64,000 nt of DNA from Undaria pinnatifida (Eukaryota; Sar; Phaeophyceae; Laminariales; Alariaceae), in contig JABAKD010000026.1 in the NCBI GenBank assembly GCA_012845835.1, positions 5,821,014 to 5,885,013 on the forward strand. The letters are read 5' to 3'. A program made the translations under genes and the position numbers. The notes under the pieces are model-generated. The model did not search any database. It had not been told where the DNA came from and was given only the letters and a program-made list of their open reading frames with translations. This document shows positions 13,601 through 28,600 of the stretch, one piece after another. Numbering within the stretch: position 1 is the stretch's first letter; the number at the start of each line of letters is the position of its first letter.

Positions 13601-16600
13601 AAATTTACGAGTGAAACTGACGATATTGCAGCATTCTCCTCACAAAGGAAGCAACCGGGGCTCTGGTGGATTACTAGCTGACGAAGATTTTACTGTCGGA
13701 CTCCAATCAATGCAAGTGCCTGTAAGACACGCGCATAGTTTGCCCTGCCCTATGCTGCATGAAGAGCATGCTCGCACCATGATAAGAACGGGCTTACAGT
13801 TTGTTTTGTCGCTGTACAATATAGTATGATATAGTATGATATAGTATGATATAATGCATGGACACCCTATGGGGTACGCTTTACTTTCCCCGATATGCCT
13901 GAAGATTTAAAAAAAAAACGAAAAAGCAAAAAGGGGGGGGGGGCACTTGGATTTAGACTATTAATATGATTATTTTAGGAGTTGGTAGAGAGTTGAGGTA
14001 CGCGCATAGATCGTGCTGCCGTGTGCTGCGTGCTGGCACCATGATAAGACACCATGATAAGAACGCGCTTATACTTTGTTTTGTCGCTTTGCATGGGCTT
14101 CCAAAGGGTTGAGCTTTGTTTTACTCTATAGTATGCCTGACGATGAACCAAAAAGCCAAAATCCAAAAAAAGGGGGGGAGCAAAAAAAGGGGGGAGGGGG
14201 TTGGGAATTAGACTATTAATAGGATAATTTTAGGAGTTGGTAGAAAGTTAAACTCGATCGCGCCCTCCGCTCTCCGTGCGTTGCTGGCACGCGACAAAAC
14301 CAGGGGACACCTTCACCAAGAGCTTCGAAGTCAAGGCCATCCACACAGCAAGCGAAAAGGAGACCAGCACGTACGATTTCACCTGCCGCCTCGTGAATCA
14401 GAGGGGAAAGGTTTGCATGGAGTGCGACAGGGCTACCATGTTTCCCTTCCAAGTTCCTCCCTCCCCTCCGGACCTCTCGACCGGAGCGAAAGAGCCCGCC
14501 CCCCCTGAGACGGCCCGAGCGGGAAATACGGCTGATCTGCTGCGCGATCACGTCGTCAAGCAATCCGAAAAGCTAGGTAAGGATGGGTTTTGGAATGGCC
14601 TTTGTAGATAGCCACCCACGCAAACATGAAGGATATCGGTACAGCTGTGCGGTATTTAGCATGGAAACGGCCAAGCAACACACGTGTGAGAACGATACGG
14701 TCGACAGTTTGTCCGAGTTCTTTTTGCCCGAATATTTCGGGACAGCTTTCAAACTTTGGCTACGGGCGGGGGTAAGGTCCGAGTTAGGGTGGGGTTTGCG
14801 GTTAGGGTCAATTTTCAGGGCGTTTTATCCAACACGCCTTCTCGCAATACAGAAACCACACGCCGTACGCACATGATTCGATTTTTTCCACGCTGTAATC
14901 TGAGCCGCCTATACACGCCGTACACACGAAATTTTCATTTTTCCATACTGTAAAGAATCGTGTAGGATACAACGTGGAAAAAAAAGAAAAAAAGAAAAAG
15001 GTGTATACGACTTGTGGTTCCACTATTATTGGAAGGCATTTTGGATAAAATACCGCAAAAACTAAGACCCTAGTCCTAACCCTAACCCTAACCCTAAGGT
15101 AGGGTATGCTGGTATGATGTGGTTATGACCAGTGTTACGCCCTCTAGTCGGAAAGCCCCGAAACACGCCTCTGATCTGCTGCTTGATGACGTCGTCAAGC
15201 AATCCGAGAATCTACATTACACTAGGTGGTTGGAGTTGGTTGTGTAGGTCTGTTGGATTTGGTTGTTTGTGCATGACCAAGCGTGAATGTCCTCGAAACG
15301 TTATGGACTCGCCGTTCCTGGTTGATGCTTGGTATATCTATAACATGACTACAAGGCTCCCCTGCGGGATCCCGCAGGTCAAGGAGGGGACGGAGGCGTT
15401 CCTATGAGCTGCGATATACCAGGTATCTGTAACATGGAAAAACTGTTCAACACTAAATAAAAAGTAATTAGCCACCGCGCAAGTACCCGGGCGAGTAACA
15501 TCGGCCAGCGCCCAAACGAGTTTATAGTTTAGTCTACCAGGCATAGTATCAATGGTACGATATCATGACGCTTGCTAATATAGGGGTGGTGCTGTACCTC
15601 TTTTTGGCCCAAATATTTCTAGCGGACGGCTCTCCTCAATTATATAACTTCTGTACCTCTTTTTGGCCCAAAATATTTTCAGCTGGCGGCGCTCCTCAAC
15701 TGTTTATTTAACTACGACGTACTGTACCTTTTTTCGGACAACCTATTTATAGCGGACGGGGCTCCTCAATTATTTGACTACCGCTGTACCTATTGTTGGC
15801 CGTGACGGGGCTCCTCGCATAGGACGAGCGAGTGCTACAACAATACAGGTAGCACTTTTTGGCTCAAATATTTTATTATATTATAAAAATTTTGTGAATG
15901 CAGGAGAGCTCCTTACCCAAAAATGAGAATCGAAAAAATAATTATTTCTTTCTTTGCAATATGCGTTTTTGCATGCCTGTTAGTATTACTATTGCTATTA
16001 CTATTGCTAGTTGTTGTTGTTGTTATTGCTAGTATCAGGCCATGGGATTGTTCGCCGGGTGAGCTGCACGTTTCATTTTTTTTGTTTTCGATTCTTCAAA
16101 AAAAGCTGTTTTGTTTTCGGGTGGAGTATAGAGTCGTATTACTTTATCGTTTGAGGAACCACAGAAAGAAAAGGGTGTGCAAACTACTGCTGTGCACACC
16201 TTCACGGACGTGGCATGTGTAATACACTATTAATATCTGTACGTTTTCTGAATACAGCAGTACCTCGAACGTTTTACCAATGGTCTAATACACTATGTAT
16301 ACCGGTATATAGAGTTCACGTATAGATCGATATCTATGAAACAATACATCACTGAGTATCTATAGTCCTAACAAGCAGAGGGCCACTCAAATGACCTGAA
16401 GAAAAAGTGGAGAAACGATCCGGGATCAAACCAGTGTAATACGCCAATACCAAAGAAGGATTGTTATACGCACAACTGAATCAGAATTAGACAATTGATA
16501 AAACGTTCGAGGTATTTAGAAAACGTTCGACGGAATGCGTCTCGCAGCTTGCAACGCTAAGCACAAGTATCTACTATTCAATAGGTGGTCACGGTTCACG

Positions 16601-19600
16601 TACAAAACATTTCAAATCATTTTACGAGTACAGAAAATGGAAGTTTGGAAAAAGAGTTTTCCTCTGGCTCTCCGCCCCCCCCCCCAACAAAAAAACACAT
16701 ACAAGCTCGAATTTCGGTGCAGTCGATGCCGGGTCAGCTCAACCAGCGCGATCACGTATTTCTTTCGGCCCTTTGCCGGGCTGGGAGGGTAGTGTTAAGG
16801 TATTAGTGGGGTGTTAGTCCGTTTGACCACTTGCAAAAGGTTAAGCAATAGCTTACCCAAACTAAGCCTTATAACACTCTCCCGGGGACCCTGAAACGAC
16901 GGGATACCAGGTCGGCCGGATATACGGGCGGACCTGTCAATATCCAAGCGTTTTCATTTCCTGGGGATACCGGGGAGAGTATTTTTCAAGTTCGACATGG
17001 GAAAAGTCTGAAAAAAGTTTATTCATGGAGGATGTGGGACTCGAACCCACGACCCCAAAAAAACCATGGTCCTGCCAACGACGCCATTTGTTGAGGTATT
17101 AGTAGGGTATTATTAATAGTCTGTTTGACCACTTGCAAAAGGTTAACCAATAGCTTACCTTACCCAAACACCCTTTTCTTGTAACAGTAGGGAGCTGATA
17201 AGAATTTTTCGACAGTGCTTGCTTCCTTGCGCGCGGGATATTTGTTCCCGATGTTTTTTCCAACTGTTCACGTATGTAGACAATGGTACTAATTATTAAT
17301 GGCCATGGTAACGGTAGGTTGGTTAATTAACGCCTCCACAGCTGGAAACCCTTTTTTTCGACAAATTTACTTGAACTTAGTATAGGGAGGGATTTTGGGG
17401 CTCTAAAGGGGTTAAGCCCCTTTTGGGTAGGGCTTCAGAGGGAGAAATTAACGAAATATATGGACGATCCCAGCATCCGGAACGCGAAGCAGCCCGGGGC
17501 GCCGGCCAAAGGATGTGTGCCCACTAGTGTGTTCGCTAGCGTGTTCGAAACGCAACGGGAGGAGCTATGATATGTACACGACACCAAATATGTCAGGAGA
17601 CGGCACTTCAAGCCCTTTACAGACGGCAGTTTTCCAAAAAAATACCGTGACTGACGCCAAACTAAGTTTTAGTCTTGAAGGCTTGGTTTGACACCCTTGA
17701 CGGCTGGACTTTTTTCCTTGACTGGCCGTCTCCTGGCATCTTTGCATGACACACGCACCGCATTCTGATACTATTAATAATTAATAGCATGATAATATAT
17801 ACTGCTGCAGCAGGCTCTTTCTAGACGGTTTATATTATGATGCTGTTAATATCGACAACCTCTCGTTTTTGGTCGATTTCAACGGGCCTCAACAGGGTCA
17901 ATGCTCTGTTTGATTGATTGTCCGCTCTTTTTTTTTTCGTGCCTCCCGTTTTTTTTTCTGCAGCGGAGATGGGGGGTCAAACTCTGAGGCGATTGAGGGC
18001 GGGACAGCTAATCATCCACACACCAGGTGGGTGAGCGATCGGCCCATGACCTACCTCTCTTTTCGATGCTGATGCCCTTTTGGCCCCATTTTTGTCCCTG
18101 TTCCAACCTCTTGACTTGTTTTTAACCCAATCAGGAAAATTAAAAAATATACCTGGTACCTGGTATATATCGTTACTAATTCCAAGTTATTTTGTCTTAA
18201 AAAAAATGGATGCAGGTTTAGAAGGGGTTAATGTAGCTTATTCATACATACGAAGTATAGCTGTCCCTGGGGACTCGCGCAGCAAGACGTTTGCAACTGC
18301 TGTCGCCTCTAACTTGTGTGCGTTGGTTGATAATTTGGAGGGTCGTATTATTATCGTTAGAAAAAATGGAAATCGAGCACTTACAGCTGGGAGATGGAAT
18401 TTTTCTACTCGAAACTCATCTTTGCAAGCTGCGTGTGACATGTGATACGTTCGGCCGCGCGTGTTGTGTTACGGGATATGTTACAGATGAAAAATCTCGG
18501 CCGGCGGCGAAGTACAAAGCTCCATGAAACCATCTCGAACGGAGGCCTTATTTTTAGGTTCGGTGTAAAATCGTACGGAGTAGTATATAGTCTTGGGCTA
18601 CCATTTACTCTTGTCTCTAGTTCCAAGTGTTTTGTCCCTATGTCGGAACCGCGGCGGTAAAAGGGTTACAGCAGCAGTAGTAGTGGTCCCTCTACGGACT
18701 TATAATACGTCTACAGTGAGGGTTGATCAGTGCCGGTTTGCACGCTACACGTAGCGAATATGTGACCGCACTTTGACCCCTTGACCGACGGCAATTTTCC
18801 GATAAGTTACCTTAACTTACGCCGAACAACTAGGTTTTAGTGTGGAACGATCGGGTTGACGTTGTTGACCGCTGGACGGTTTCCCTTGACTGACCGTGTC
18901 CTGACGTATTTGATATCATATGTATTGCATGTGTGTGTTCTTGACATAAAACTGATACTCGTATTTCCACTCGTTTACATCCAGCACAAGCAGTGTCCGT
19001 GCCGATGCCCCCCTCCTAGGGAGACGAGCTTTCCTGCGGTCGCAAATTACGAGACAGATACAAGTTGCAAGTACGGCAAGGTGACTTGGCCATGCAATGC
19101 CAACCGCAATGAACACGAGGGCAAAAAAAAATGCTAGCCAGCACGCCAGAACATGCGAATTCGCTTGGCACATCTCGGAAAAAAGCAGTAGAATTGGGTT
19201 GAGGAGTTGTTGTTGTCGTTGTTCCCACATTAACTCGCATAGTCAAGTCCGTGGTCACAGGACAGGCTCCAGTCACTCTGGAGCTGGGGAATACCCCAGG
19301 GAAAAAACACAAACTTGGATGGTACACGCATATATCACAGCTGACGTAGTGCCGGTTGGCGCTAGAATGCCGGTATTTCCGCGTGGCACATGCCCGCGCT
19401 GTGGAGGGACCACAGCTATTGCTGTAATGCAGATACGGCTTGTATCGGCTTGTGCATCAATCTGTGACTCGTGGGCGAGGCCGAGGATGGTTGAACCGTT
19501 CGCACATGGGCTCTCCAAAGTTTCGGGGCGGGGTTGCTCCGGCTGCCTTGAAGAAAACTTAACAGTAGCAGTACCGTACAAACATATAGTTCCCTCGTTT

Positions 19601-22600
19601 GGTTAGGAAATACGTCTATTATCCAAGGGGAGTCGCCGACCTATATCCACACCCGGTAATACGCGCGATCGAAGTATCACACACAGCTTGCAAAGATGAT
19701 TTTCGACGAAAGCTTCGATCTCAAAGGTGAGGTGTATTTTAATAATATATTAGTTCGCTCCTTTATAATTGTTCGCTCCTTTGGTTTTGGGTGATGTGTA
19801 TACAGCAGTCAGCAGTAGTTCACTCGCTTCGGTTGAAGCACATGCAACATGCACGCATGCACAGTCAGTTAATGCATGTATCAGTGTACTAGTTCTGTTC
19901 AGTAGTTCATCGTTCATTCGTTTGATTTGCTCGTATTATACATGTGCTTCGCGCGATTGGTTTGGCAGCGCAGTAGTAGTAGTTCACTTGTTTGAAACGA
20001 TCTGCATCGTTTTGTCTCGGTCTTCGCCGCACGCCTAGACTCGTACATATCTATCACACACAGCTTGCAAATATGAGTTTCGACAAAACATTCGATCTCA
20101 CAGCTGGAGTGTATTTCGATTTTGATGATATATACGAGTACTGTACACGCTATCCGGAAATATAACAACATTTTATTTGTACGTACCTGGTATGTTATTG
20201 TCCAAAGGTTTTGCTTATATCTCCGGATAGAGGTAGCCAAAAAATATACGCGATGCGCGTAGACGGGACCCAACCCACGCATCGACATACGAATACACGA
20301 GCTCGAATACACACCCTGTCCTTACCTCTTTTGACTGCAGAAAATACTATGCACTAAGTTGAAGTAGTTTGTTCCGCTAAAACGGGTACAACAGTTCTAA
20401 AGAGGTTGACCCCAGACACGTGGCAACAGCACTCACTCACTCTCAACCCCTTTGAGACGAGATAGCATAGGAAAACAATGACGACGAAAAATGATGATTA
20501 CGGCATCGGCCACTGCTGGGCGATGATCAAATTGGGGTCTGAACAAAAACAATTCAAAGACTCTCGCACGGGGCGGGCGCAGCATGGTCCTAGGCGTACT
20601 GCTGCGCGCTCACGCAACTGGTTAACCCTTGAAAACATCGCAATCGCCATTTTTTTTGGTCGCTGTACTATAATCAAAACATATATATATATATATATAA
20701 TCATGTCCCAAGAGGATCAAGACATGCGCACGTGCTCTTGAAGCAATATCCGGAAACCCGAAAAGAGTCAGTTTTGTTTGTCGTCGCCATGCACGCTCCG
20801 AAGAACAAGCCTCGACGATCCCCGAAAAGCTACGAGATACACTGCTGTTAATAGTAGACTAAACTATCATATAAATTTTGTTTGGCCTGGTCGGTGTTTT
20901 TTGCCCGGCGTTACTCGCGCGGTGGCTACTGACTGTTTTTTTTTGTGTAGTTTTAAGGGTATGGTATTTCACGTTGCCCTACCTAGCGCTCAATAGGAAC
21001 GCCTATATTCCCCCTTTTCTGCTTGCGACACTACTCTAAGTATAAGATAGGGGTTCCTCGCAGGGCGATACCATAACAACACCCCCTCTATTTGAAGCCA
21101 ACCACATCTCGAAGGGAAACATTGCACTTCACACGTCGAATGTATCAGGTCCCTATTGATATACCTGGTACTGATTTTCAATATGATTTGTGTCTTTCAG
21201 GGCAGATAGATTCCAGGTTAGATTGATCTGTGTGGCCTATAGATGATGCTGTCTGATGGGGGCCGTATGATCTGCATAACCTTTCAATAGTACAGCTGGT
21301 ACGTTTCCTGAGTTGGATCTGTTGTACACAGATCCCGCATCACATACCATAACCACAGATATATGATCTAGGTGATATAGATGGTCTAGATAGATCATGA
21401 GCTCAGCGAGTGGAACCTTGTTTACCTGTATACCGTAGAATAACACGCAGGATGCCACCCCCCTCCTTTGGACGATTTTCAAAGCTGATTTTTTTTTCGG
21501 GACAAGATACAACACCTCCTCGGCCAATTGTTGAAGCTCCTGGTTTTTTCGACAGCGGGGAGCGAGCGAACGCCGAGCGATTTACTTCATGGAGGCGTGC
21601 TACGATAAAAACACCTCCTCGGCCAATTGTTGAAGCTCCTGGCTTTTTCGATAGCGGGGAGAGCGAACGCCGAGCAATTTACTTCATGGAGGCGTGCAAC
21701 GATAAAGATAGCCACTTTTCGGCTGAAACTTCTTTTTTCTTTTTCTTTTTTTAGTTATCCTCCAGCGGGTGGGGAAACATGAAGCTTAAGCTCACAGCGC
21801 TTCCACGTATTTCAGACATGTCGTGTCAATTTTAACTCAATCGTATCCGCAATCTAGCGCTGGCTAGCTGGCGTATCCTTCAGTTCCAGCTGAAACGTTT
21901 TCCGAATAACGGGGAGCTCCTTTAACCCAAAACAGATTTCGTTTTTTTTTATTGCAATAATTTCGTTGAGCTACTCACCCAGGGCACGGGATTGTTCATC
22001 GGTCGTACGACGTAGCGCTTTTAGTTTCCCCCAAAAAACAGTTTTTTCGGGGACGTACAGATAGACCTCCTTGACCCCTTTGAGACTTTCGGAGGGAAAA
22101 ATGAAGGACAAGAATTAAAATCGACGATTGCGGCATCAGCCACTGCTGGTTGGCGATGATGATGATGATAACATTGGTGTCCGAACGAAAACAATGCGAA
22201 CACTCTCTCGTATGAGACGGGCGAAGCATTATCTTCTACTCGTAATCCTGCGCTCTCACGCTATTGACACACGCTTGGAAAATATCGTAATAATCGTAGG
22301 TGGGTTTGGGTGGCTTTACATGCTACTGACAGACGCTTGAAAATATCGCATCAATCGGCGGGGGGGGGTTGGTAGCTATACACGGGCCCCAAATGAGTTT
22401 TGCGAGGAAGGAGCTCTAGAGCAAAGGTGGTGCGCCTCTAGCATAGCGTGCGTTCATAGCAATTTCTCGACTATGAATAGATGTTAGGGAATTTCCCCAC
22501 CTTCGTTGTATGTATGCGTATGTGCGTGTGCTTTGGACAAAAAGCGCAGGGAAATTTGATCTAGGGAGGGTGTGTTGTCTTATGGGTGGTATACGATAAG

Positions 22601-25600
22601 CGTTGGCCTCCGTTCTGTAAGTGCCAACGAAAGCAATGCCTTTTGGGGGCGCGGTGAGACAAATTTCGTCGGCGTCAAGATGGCCGCTCTCTAGCTTTGG
22701 ACGTTTTGAAATTTTCGACGGCCGTATGCCCGCTGCCTGCCGTGTCTATCCCCCCTTTCCCCTTGTGGTGTGTTTTCATCGCGTCCAATATCGAAAAACC
22801 TAGTCTATTATGCGGAGCTGTCGAGCTCGTCTGACCTACTCGCCACACTTCGACCCCAATCCCATTTGTTTGTTTTTCAGCTCGTCCGATATCGAAAACC
22901 CAGTCCATGGAACTGTCGAGCCTTGCCCGTCTGACTCATTCGCGACATTTCGACACCATCAAGCACGGGGAGGACGGGCTCCTGGTGCCTGCAGGGCTGA
23001 TCATCGCTCTGGCCACCTCGCTCTCTGCGAGGGACCTTCACGAGGTGTGTGCGGACAGAGGGCGTTCGACGGCCTGCAGGAAGCTTAACGTGGGGGGGGT
23101 CAAGTACCAATTGGGATTGGTCTATAGTAGGCACATGTGCGGTAGAGATGAACCAACTTTTTTTCTGAGGCTCTTCAGTTGAGAAGCTCTATACCCTATA
23201 ATATTGCTATAATACTATAGTAGTATGATACCCCAGACCCAGGTACTGAATTCGAGAAAACTGAAAGTGCAACCCGATGAGCAATGCCATGACCTAGGGT
23301 ATGGAAACCGTTTTTTTTCGCGAAACACGGACGACATTATGACGATATTGGATTATAACCGTTTTGGCAACGCACTCCCGACATGGGGACAAAACACTTG
23401 GATTTAGAATAGGATAGTTGTAGGAGTTGGAAATGGGTTAAGGAGTGCCGTCTTACTGTTATACTCCAGACCCAGGTGCTGAATTTGAGAAAAATGAAAG
23501 TGCAACCCGATGAGCAACGCCATGACCTAGGACTTTGGAAACCGTTTTTTTTGCGAAGCACGAATGACATTCCGACGATATTAGATTAAAACCGTTTTAA
23601 CACCGCACTCCCGACATGGGGACAAACACTTGGAGTTAGAATACGAGAATTGTAGGAGTCGGAAACGGGTTAAGGAGCGTCGTCTTTCACAAAAAAAAAG
23701 TGCTACCTCTGTTGTTGCACGCGCCTATGTAATACCTGGTACCAGGTTCCCCTTGAAAATGGGGTTGACTTGATATTTGACTTGATATCCCGGGGGCATC
23801 GCAAGCCGAAAAGGGGGAACACAGACGTTCCGATGATATGTACAGGTATGAACCACAGCACTGTTTTTTTTGCTGCTATATGGTTCGTATATCTGGTATG
23901 AGGTCCGACCATGTGCGTTCGACTGTTGCGTTGGACGTGCTAATGTTGTCGAGGTTCGACGTCCTGCTGCTCTCCACCAGCCACACACAAACGCATACAC
24001 CGTGATTCTGGCGCGCAATTCGATGCGAGTCGGCGAGGGAAGAAAGGGCTGAAGTCTTATCGCGCTAAAAACGACGGCACATACCGTGGTGGAGAGGGGC
24101 GAGAAAAGCCCCCTTGGTGACCCTGGATCTGAGTTACGTCTAGGGAGGGAGAAAAATGTATAAACTGTGCGAAAACATTAGATGGGATGAGAAAAAAAAA
24201 CTGGCACAGGCGAGAGCTTGAAGCACCGCTGCCGTTGTATCGTTGCTGCTGTACTGCTGTATACCCTTCTAGCACTGCACTCCCGATATGGGGACGAAAA
24301 AAACACTTGGAGTTAGAATAGCCATAGCTTAGCAGTTGGAAAATGGTAAACAATTGTAAAAAAATGAACAAAAACATGTAATTAATGGTGGGGCTTTCCA
24401 AATCACCTACTCGCCTCAGCGAGGCGCAACGTAACCCCTTGCCAAACGAGCCAGCTCAAGCGACGTGGAATGCTCAGAGCGCGCGACACGAAGCTCGGCC
24501 ACACGAAGCTCGGCCGGGATCAAGCATGCACCGTAATGAACCCATCGCCCCCGTGCTTGCTCCGCAGCCGAAAGCGCGAGAAAAAACCGGAGGCCACCGG
24601 AGAACACCATGCCTCCCGCTCCAAAAGTGCATTTTACGAAGACATACATATATTGTTTTGACTTGAACTTGGCCTTGAGGAGTCATTTATTAGTAGGCGT
24701 TTTGGGGACTCTCTTTACCTTGCTATGGGGTTTGCCAGCGTTTTCTCCAGCGCCGGAAATGTACACACTTGTGCACCCCGAACGTCTACTGCGGTGGTCT
24801 CTTGCTGCCCGTGTCCGTTGCAATCGAACGCGAATCCTGTGCGCCCACGTTGGCCAGACCCTTCACGAAGAGCTCATGTACGCCAATTTCGTCAACCCGT
24901 TTCGTCCTGGCGACGCCATGACATCCATGACGTACGTACAAAGAGTGGAGCAACACCCCAACGGTGAGCCTGCCCTGTCCGCCCGCGAAAATAAAAAACC
25001 AGGTAGATCCCGAATTAAGGCGTGTTCTGTGTATATATGTGTGTTTTTCGCATTGAACCGTTCTATTGTACCCATCTAAATCCAGCATATCTATTAATAT
25101 TTTTAGTGTTCTTGTCCACTGTTCTCACTGGGGAGATACGAGCTCTCTGTGGTTATAGACTGGGAGACAAACATGTGCGCCTATCGCCATCCAGCAAATC
25201 TAGTGTCTGCGCCGATTGTGTCCTCCTTGTAATGGAGAGACGCAAGCTCTGCGGTCGCAAATTACAAATCAGATATGTGCATATCGCAAAGTACTGTAAG
25301 GAGATTTTGGCCATGCAACGCGTAAACGTAATTGGAATATACCAGGCTTTTCACGGGTCAAAACCAGGCTCACGGGTTGGATCAGTTCTCTCGCGGGTTG
25401 GATTGGGTCAGGGTGACTCGATCCGACCCGACCCGACCCGACGCGTGAGATTTGAAACACTTTCCTGACCCGGCCTGATCCGCCCGCCCCGTGAGATTTC
25501 GAAATACTCCCGACCCGACCGGCCCCGATCCCTCGTTTTTTCTATAACATCCTGATCTGATCCGACCCGCGGGACGGGTCTTGGCCAGTGGAAAACCTTT

Positions 25601-28600
25601 CAAATTTGCTACTCCCACGGTAAGCACGCCTCGTTACCGCGTAAACACGCACGAGAGCACACTCCCCGCTGGGCGAAATTTCTCGTTTTTCGACAGCGAA
25701 CGGGGAGAGGCCGTACATCGAGCGATGCGTCGATGGAAAGAAATGTGTTGAACGAATTATTTCCAAAGCCACCATTTTTTTGTTGGGGAGATGATGATTG
25801 ATGGAGACATCTTCGAGACATTATTTGCATACAGCCACCAGTTTTGTGAGTACCCCCCCTTCCCCTTAGTTTGGGGGGATGCGTTGATGGAGACATCTTG
25901 CCGATGAAACATTTTTTCCAAACACTCTACGATTTTTGTTGCGTGCATACTCCCTTAGCTTGGAGGAATGCGTTGATGCAGACATCTTTCACGAAATATT
26001 TCCAAAGCTATACCTTTTTTGTGTATACCTCCTCTTAGTTTGGAGCGATGCATTCGTCTATTGGAAATACATCAACGACTGATTCTGAAGCCGCCATTGG
26101 CGTTGTGTGTACGAACCTCCCGCTACTTCGGATTATTTAAGTCGACCCGGAAAAAGCTTCCCTGGGTGTGGGCTATCTTTGCGTGTTGTACGGATAATTA
26201 GAAGCGAGGGCTGCTAAATTATTGTGACGAGCTGGCCGGAAGGATCGTAAGAGCACTGCTGTGTCGTTCCGTTTTTTACAAGACACTCGAACGTTGTTGG
26301 TGAATTAGTTGTTGTTGTTCTCACAATAACTTGCATAATCAAGTTCGTGGTCACAGGACGGGCTCCAGTTGCTCTGGAGTGGCAGAATACCCCAAGGGCA
26401 AAAAAAAACGAAGCAAACCAAAAAGTGGCATACGCATGTATATCATAGCTGAAAGCAGTTCATGCGTCTGCCAATAAATTAAACGAATGAAATCGGAAGT
26501 CAGCCTACGTACGTGCCAGGCCCGCAATGGTACATACGTTTCACGAATCGCATCTGAGACCGACTACACCGCATGCCAGCAGCCCAGGAAACCCAACCAC
26601 TCTAGATACGAATCCGAGGAATGATTAACAGTCTCTAATGTAAAATACCTAAAAACTTTCCCCTCTTTTGCTGCTGGCGACGCTTTTTTCAAGACCTTTG
26701 ACCTTTGAATCATTCCACGATACATAGGGGTTCAGCAGAAGGTTCTGAGAATTTTCTGAACTCCTAACATTAGGAGCCAGCTCAATGTCATCATCATCAT
26801 CCATCATCATCATCCATCATCAACCCGAAACATGACTTTGAAGACATTCGTTCGTGCAACTCGACCAACATTTCTAAGCTCAACCGGTCAGGTACATTAT
26901 TAGTTAATCCGACAACTGCAGCCCCTACGGTGGGATGACTCCTTTGCCCCTTCTTGGGTTGGGTGGGTAATTGGTTAACCTTTTACAGGTAGTCCAGCGG
27001 ACACACCACGATTTAGATTTCACGCATTGGACAGATTGCGATCTATTGGTCATATAGATCCTAGTATCTGCCGTTACGATGTTTTCGTGCAGGTATCTAT
27101 GTAGTACCGATCCATCCCAGAAAACGTGTTATAAATGCTTGAGATCACACAGATCATGTAGATCGTACTGTATGCACCCTGGAAAGGAAATGCCGTTGAT
27201 AGAGGTGTGATCTGCTTGATCTGTCACTGCCTTACCACGTCTCTATTTTTGCCGGCGACGCCAGGAGTACTCGAGAAACTGAGGGTTCGAACGATCGGCC
27301 TTAAAGACGTCCTCGCAGAGGGGCTTGCGGGCAAACCCCTCCCTGTCGAGCTTTTCACCAAGAATGGCCTCCGGACAAAGGAGTGAGTTTTTTTTGTTCT
27401 TGTTTTTTGTTTTTTGTTTGTGTTGTGAGTTGTTTTGTTCTTTTCTTCAGGCTGGTTCACGTTAAAAACCCCAAATGTAGTCCCCGGCGAACATCCACGC
27501 CGTTTTTTATTCAGACTGTAAATTTTTCACACGTCTTGTATGTGCCCATGCAAAGATCTCACCCGATGTTTTGATTTGTTTTGTTTTTTCGCCTGATTTT
27601 TCGTCAGTCAAGATTTTTCTTGGATTCTTCGGCAAATGTGGACCACCTTAGCCCGTTTTTTCAGCTAAAAACAAGAAAAGGAAACCCCCCCCAGAGACAG
27701 GCCTCGGGATGGGCATGTAGAACACGTGTGCAAAATCTCAGGGTCTATCTCTCAAAAACGGCGTGGGCATTTGGACTTTCGCACGTAAACATGAGTAAGG
27801 TACGTTATTTCCTTCAAATGACTTGGTTTTAGTGTAGAATCCAGCTTTTTCGCCAGATTTTGCTTAATGTTGAACACAGGCAGGTCGTATGTTCGATTTT
27901 TTGCGCGAAATTTCTGCAGACATTCCTTGGCGTACGTCCAACCGGGTCGTGCAAAATGCGGCGCAAAATATTTTTTTCACCCCCGCTGGGAACAAGCCTG
28001 AAAATTTTTGAAAAAATATGAAGGTCTGTTATTGGTCGATAGGAGTTTCGTTCCTAGAGGCAGTCCGAGGCCGGGAAAAAAAAGGGCAACGTCGCCCTTT
28101 TCCACCTCATGGGGGTCACTATGATACCAAATATTCACTCCTTGCCTCGATGTTGCGAGCGGTATTCGTGGGGGAGAGAATTTGGGTTTTTTTACTTGAA
28201 CCAGCCTGTTATCTCGTTTTTACTTTCCAACTTCTAGACACGCCGTGGTTATAAGTTTCGCCCCTTCCCCCCCGGTATGTGCCCTCGTTCTCATTGCGGG
28301 TAAGGTTCACCATTCCCACTGCGCTTCGGTTTTCGTCGAATATTGGTGCACGTCCGGATGTTGTTCACTGGGCGGTGTGCTTTCCCGTTGTGCGGCAGAA
28401 AGGCCTAGCTAGCATGGTGTTCCGTTCCGACCGCTCGCCTTTTCCTGAGTACGAAAGATGTCACCATGTTCTAAAAGACAATTTAAAACATACTACATGT
28501 AGCTTGAGTACCAAACAACTTACCAGAAAAGAGATGCAGTGTGAACCGCGGTATTTGATACCAGCACTTGCACGATTTTTGGGCTGGTCCTCACAACTTT

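Noticed and set aside
14252-14303. Upstream extension of the exon at 14304 in the same frame
   Set aside because: No acceptor exists further upstream in frame, and only the AG at 14303 restores the split glycine codon from the exon at 2393.
24609-25079. 156-codon open frame taken as a single coding region
   Set aside because: Only the part 24858-24963 fits the hot-dog protein and its splice phases; the upstream and downstream parts have no family match.
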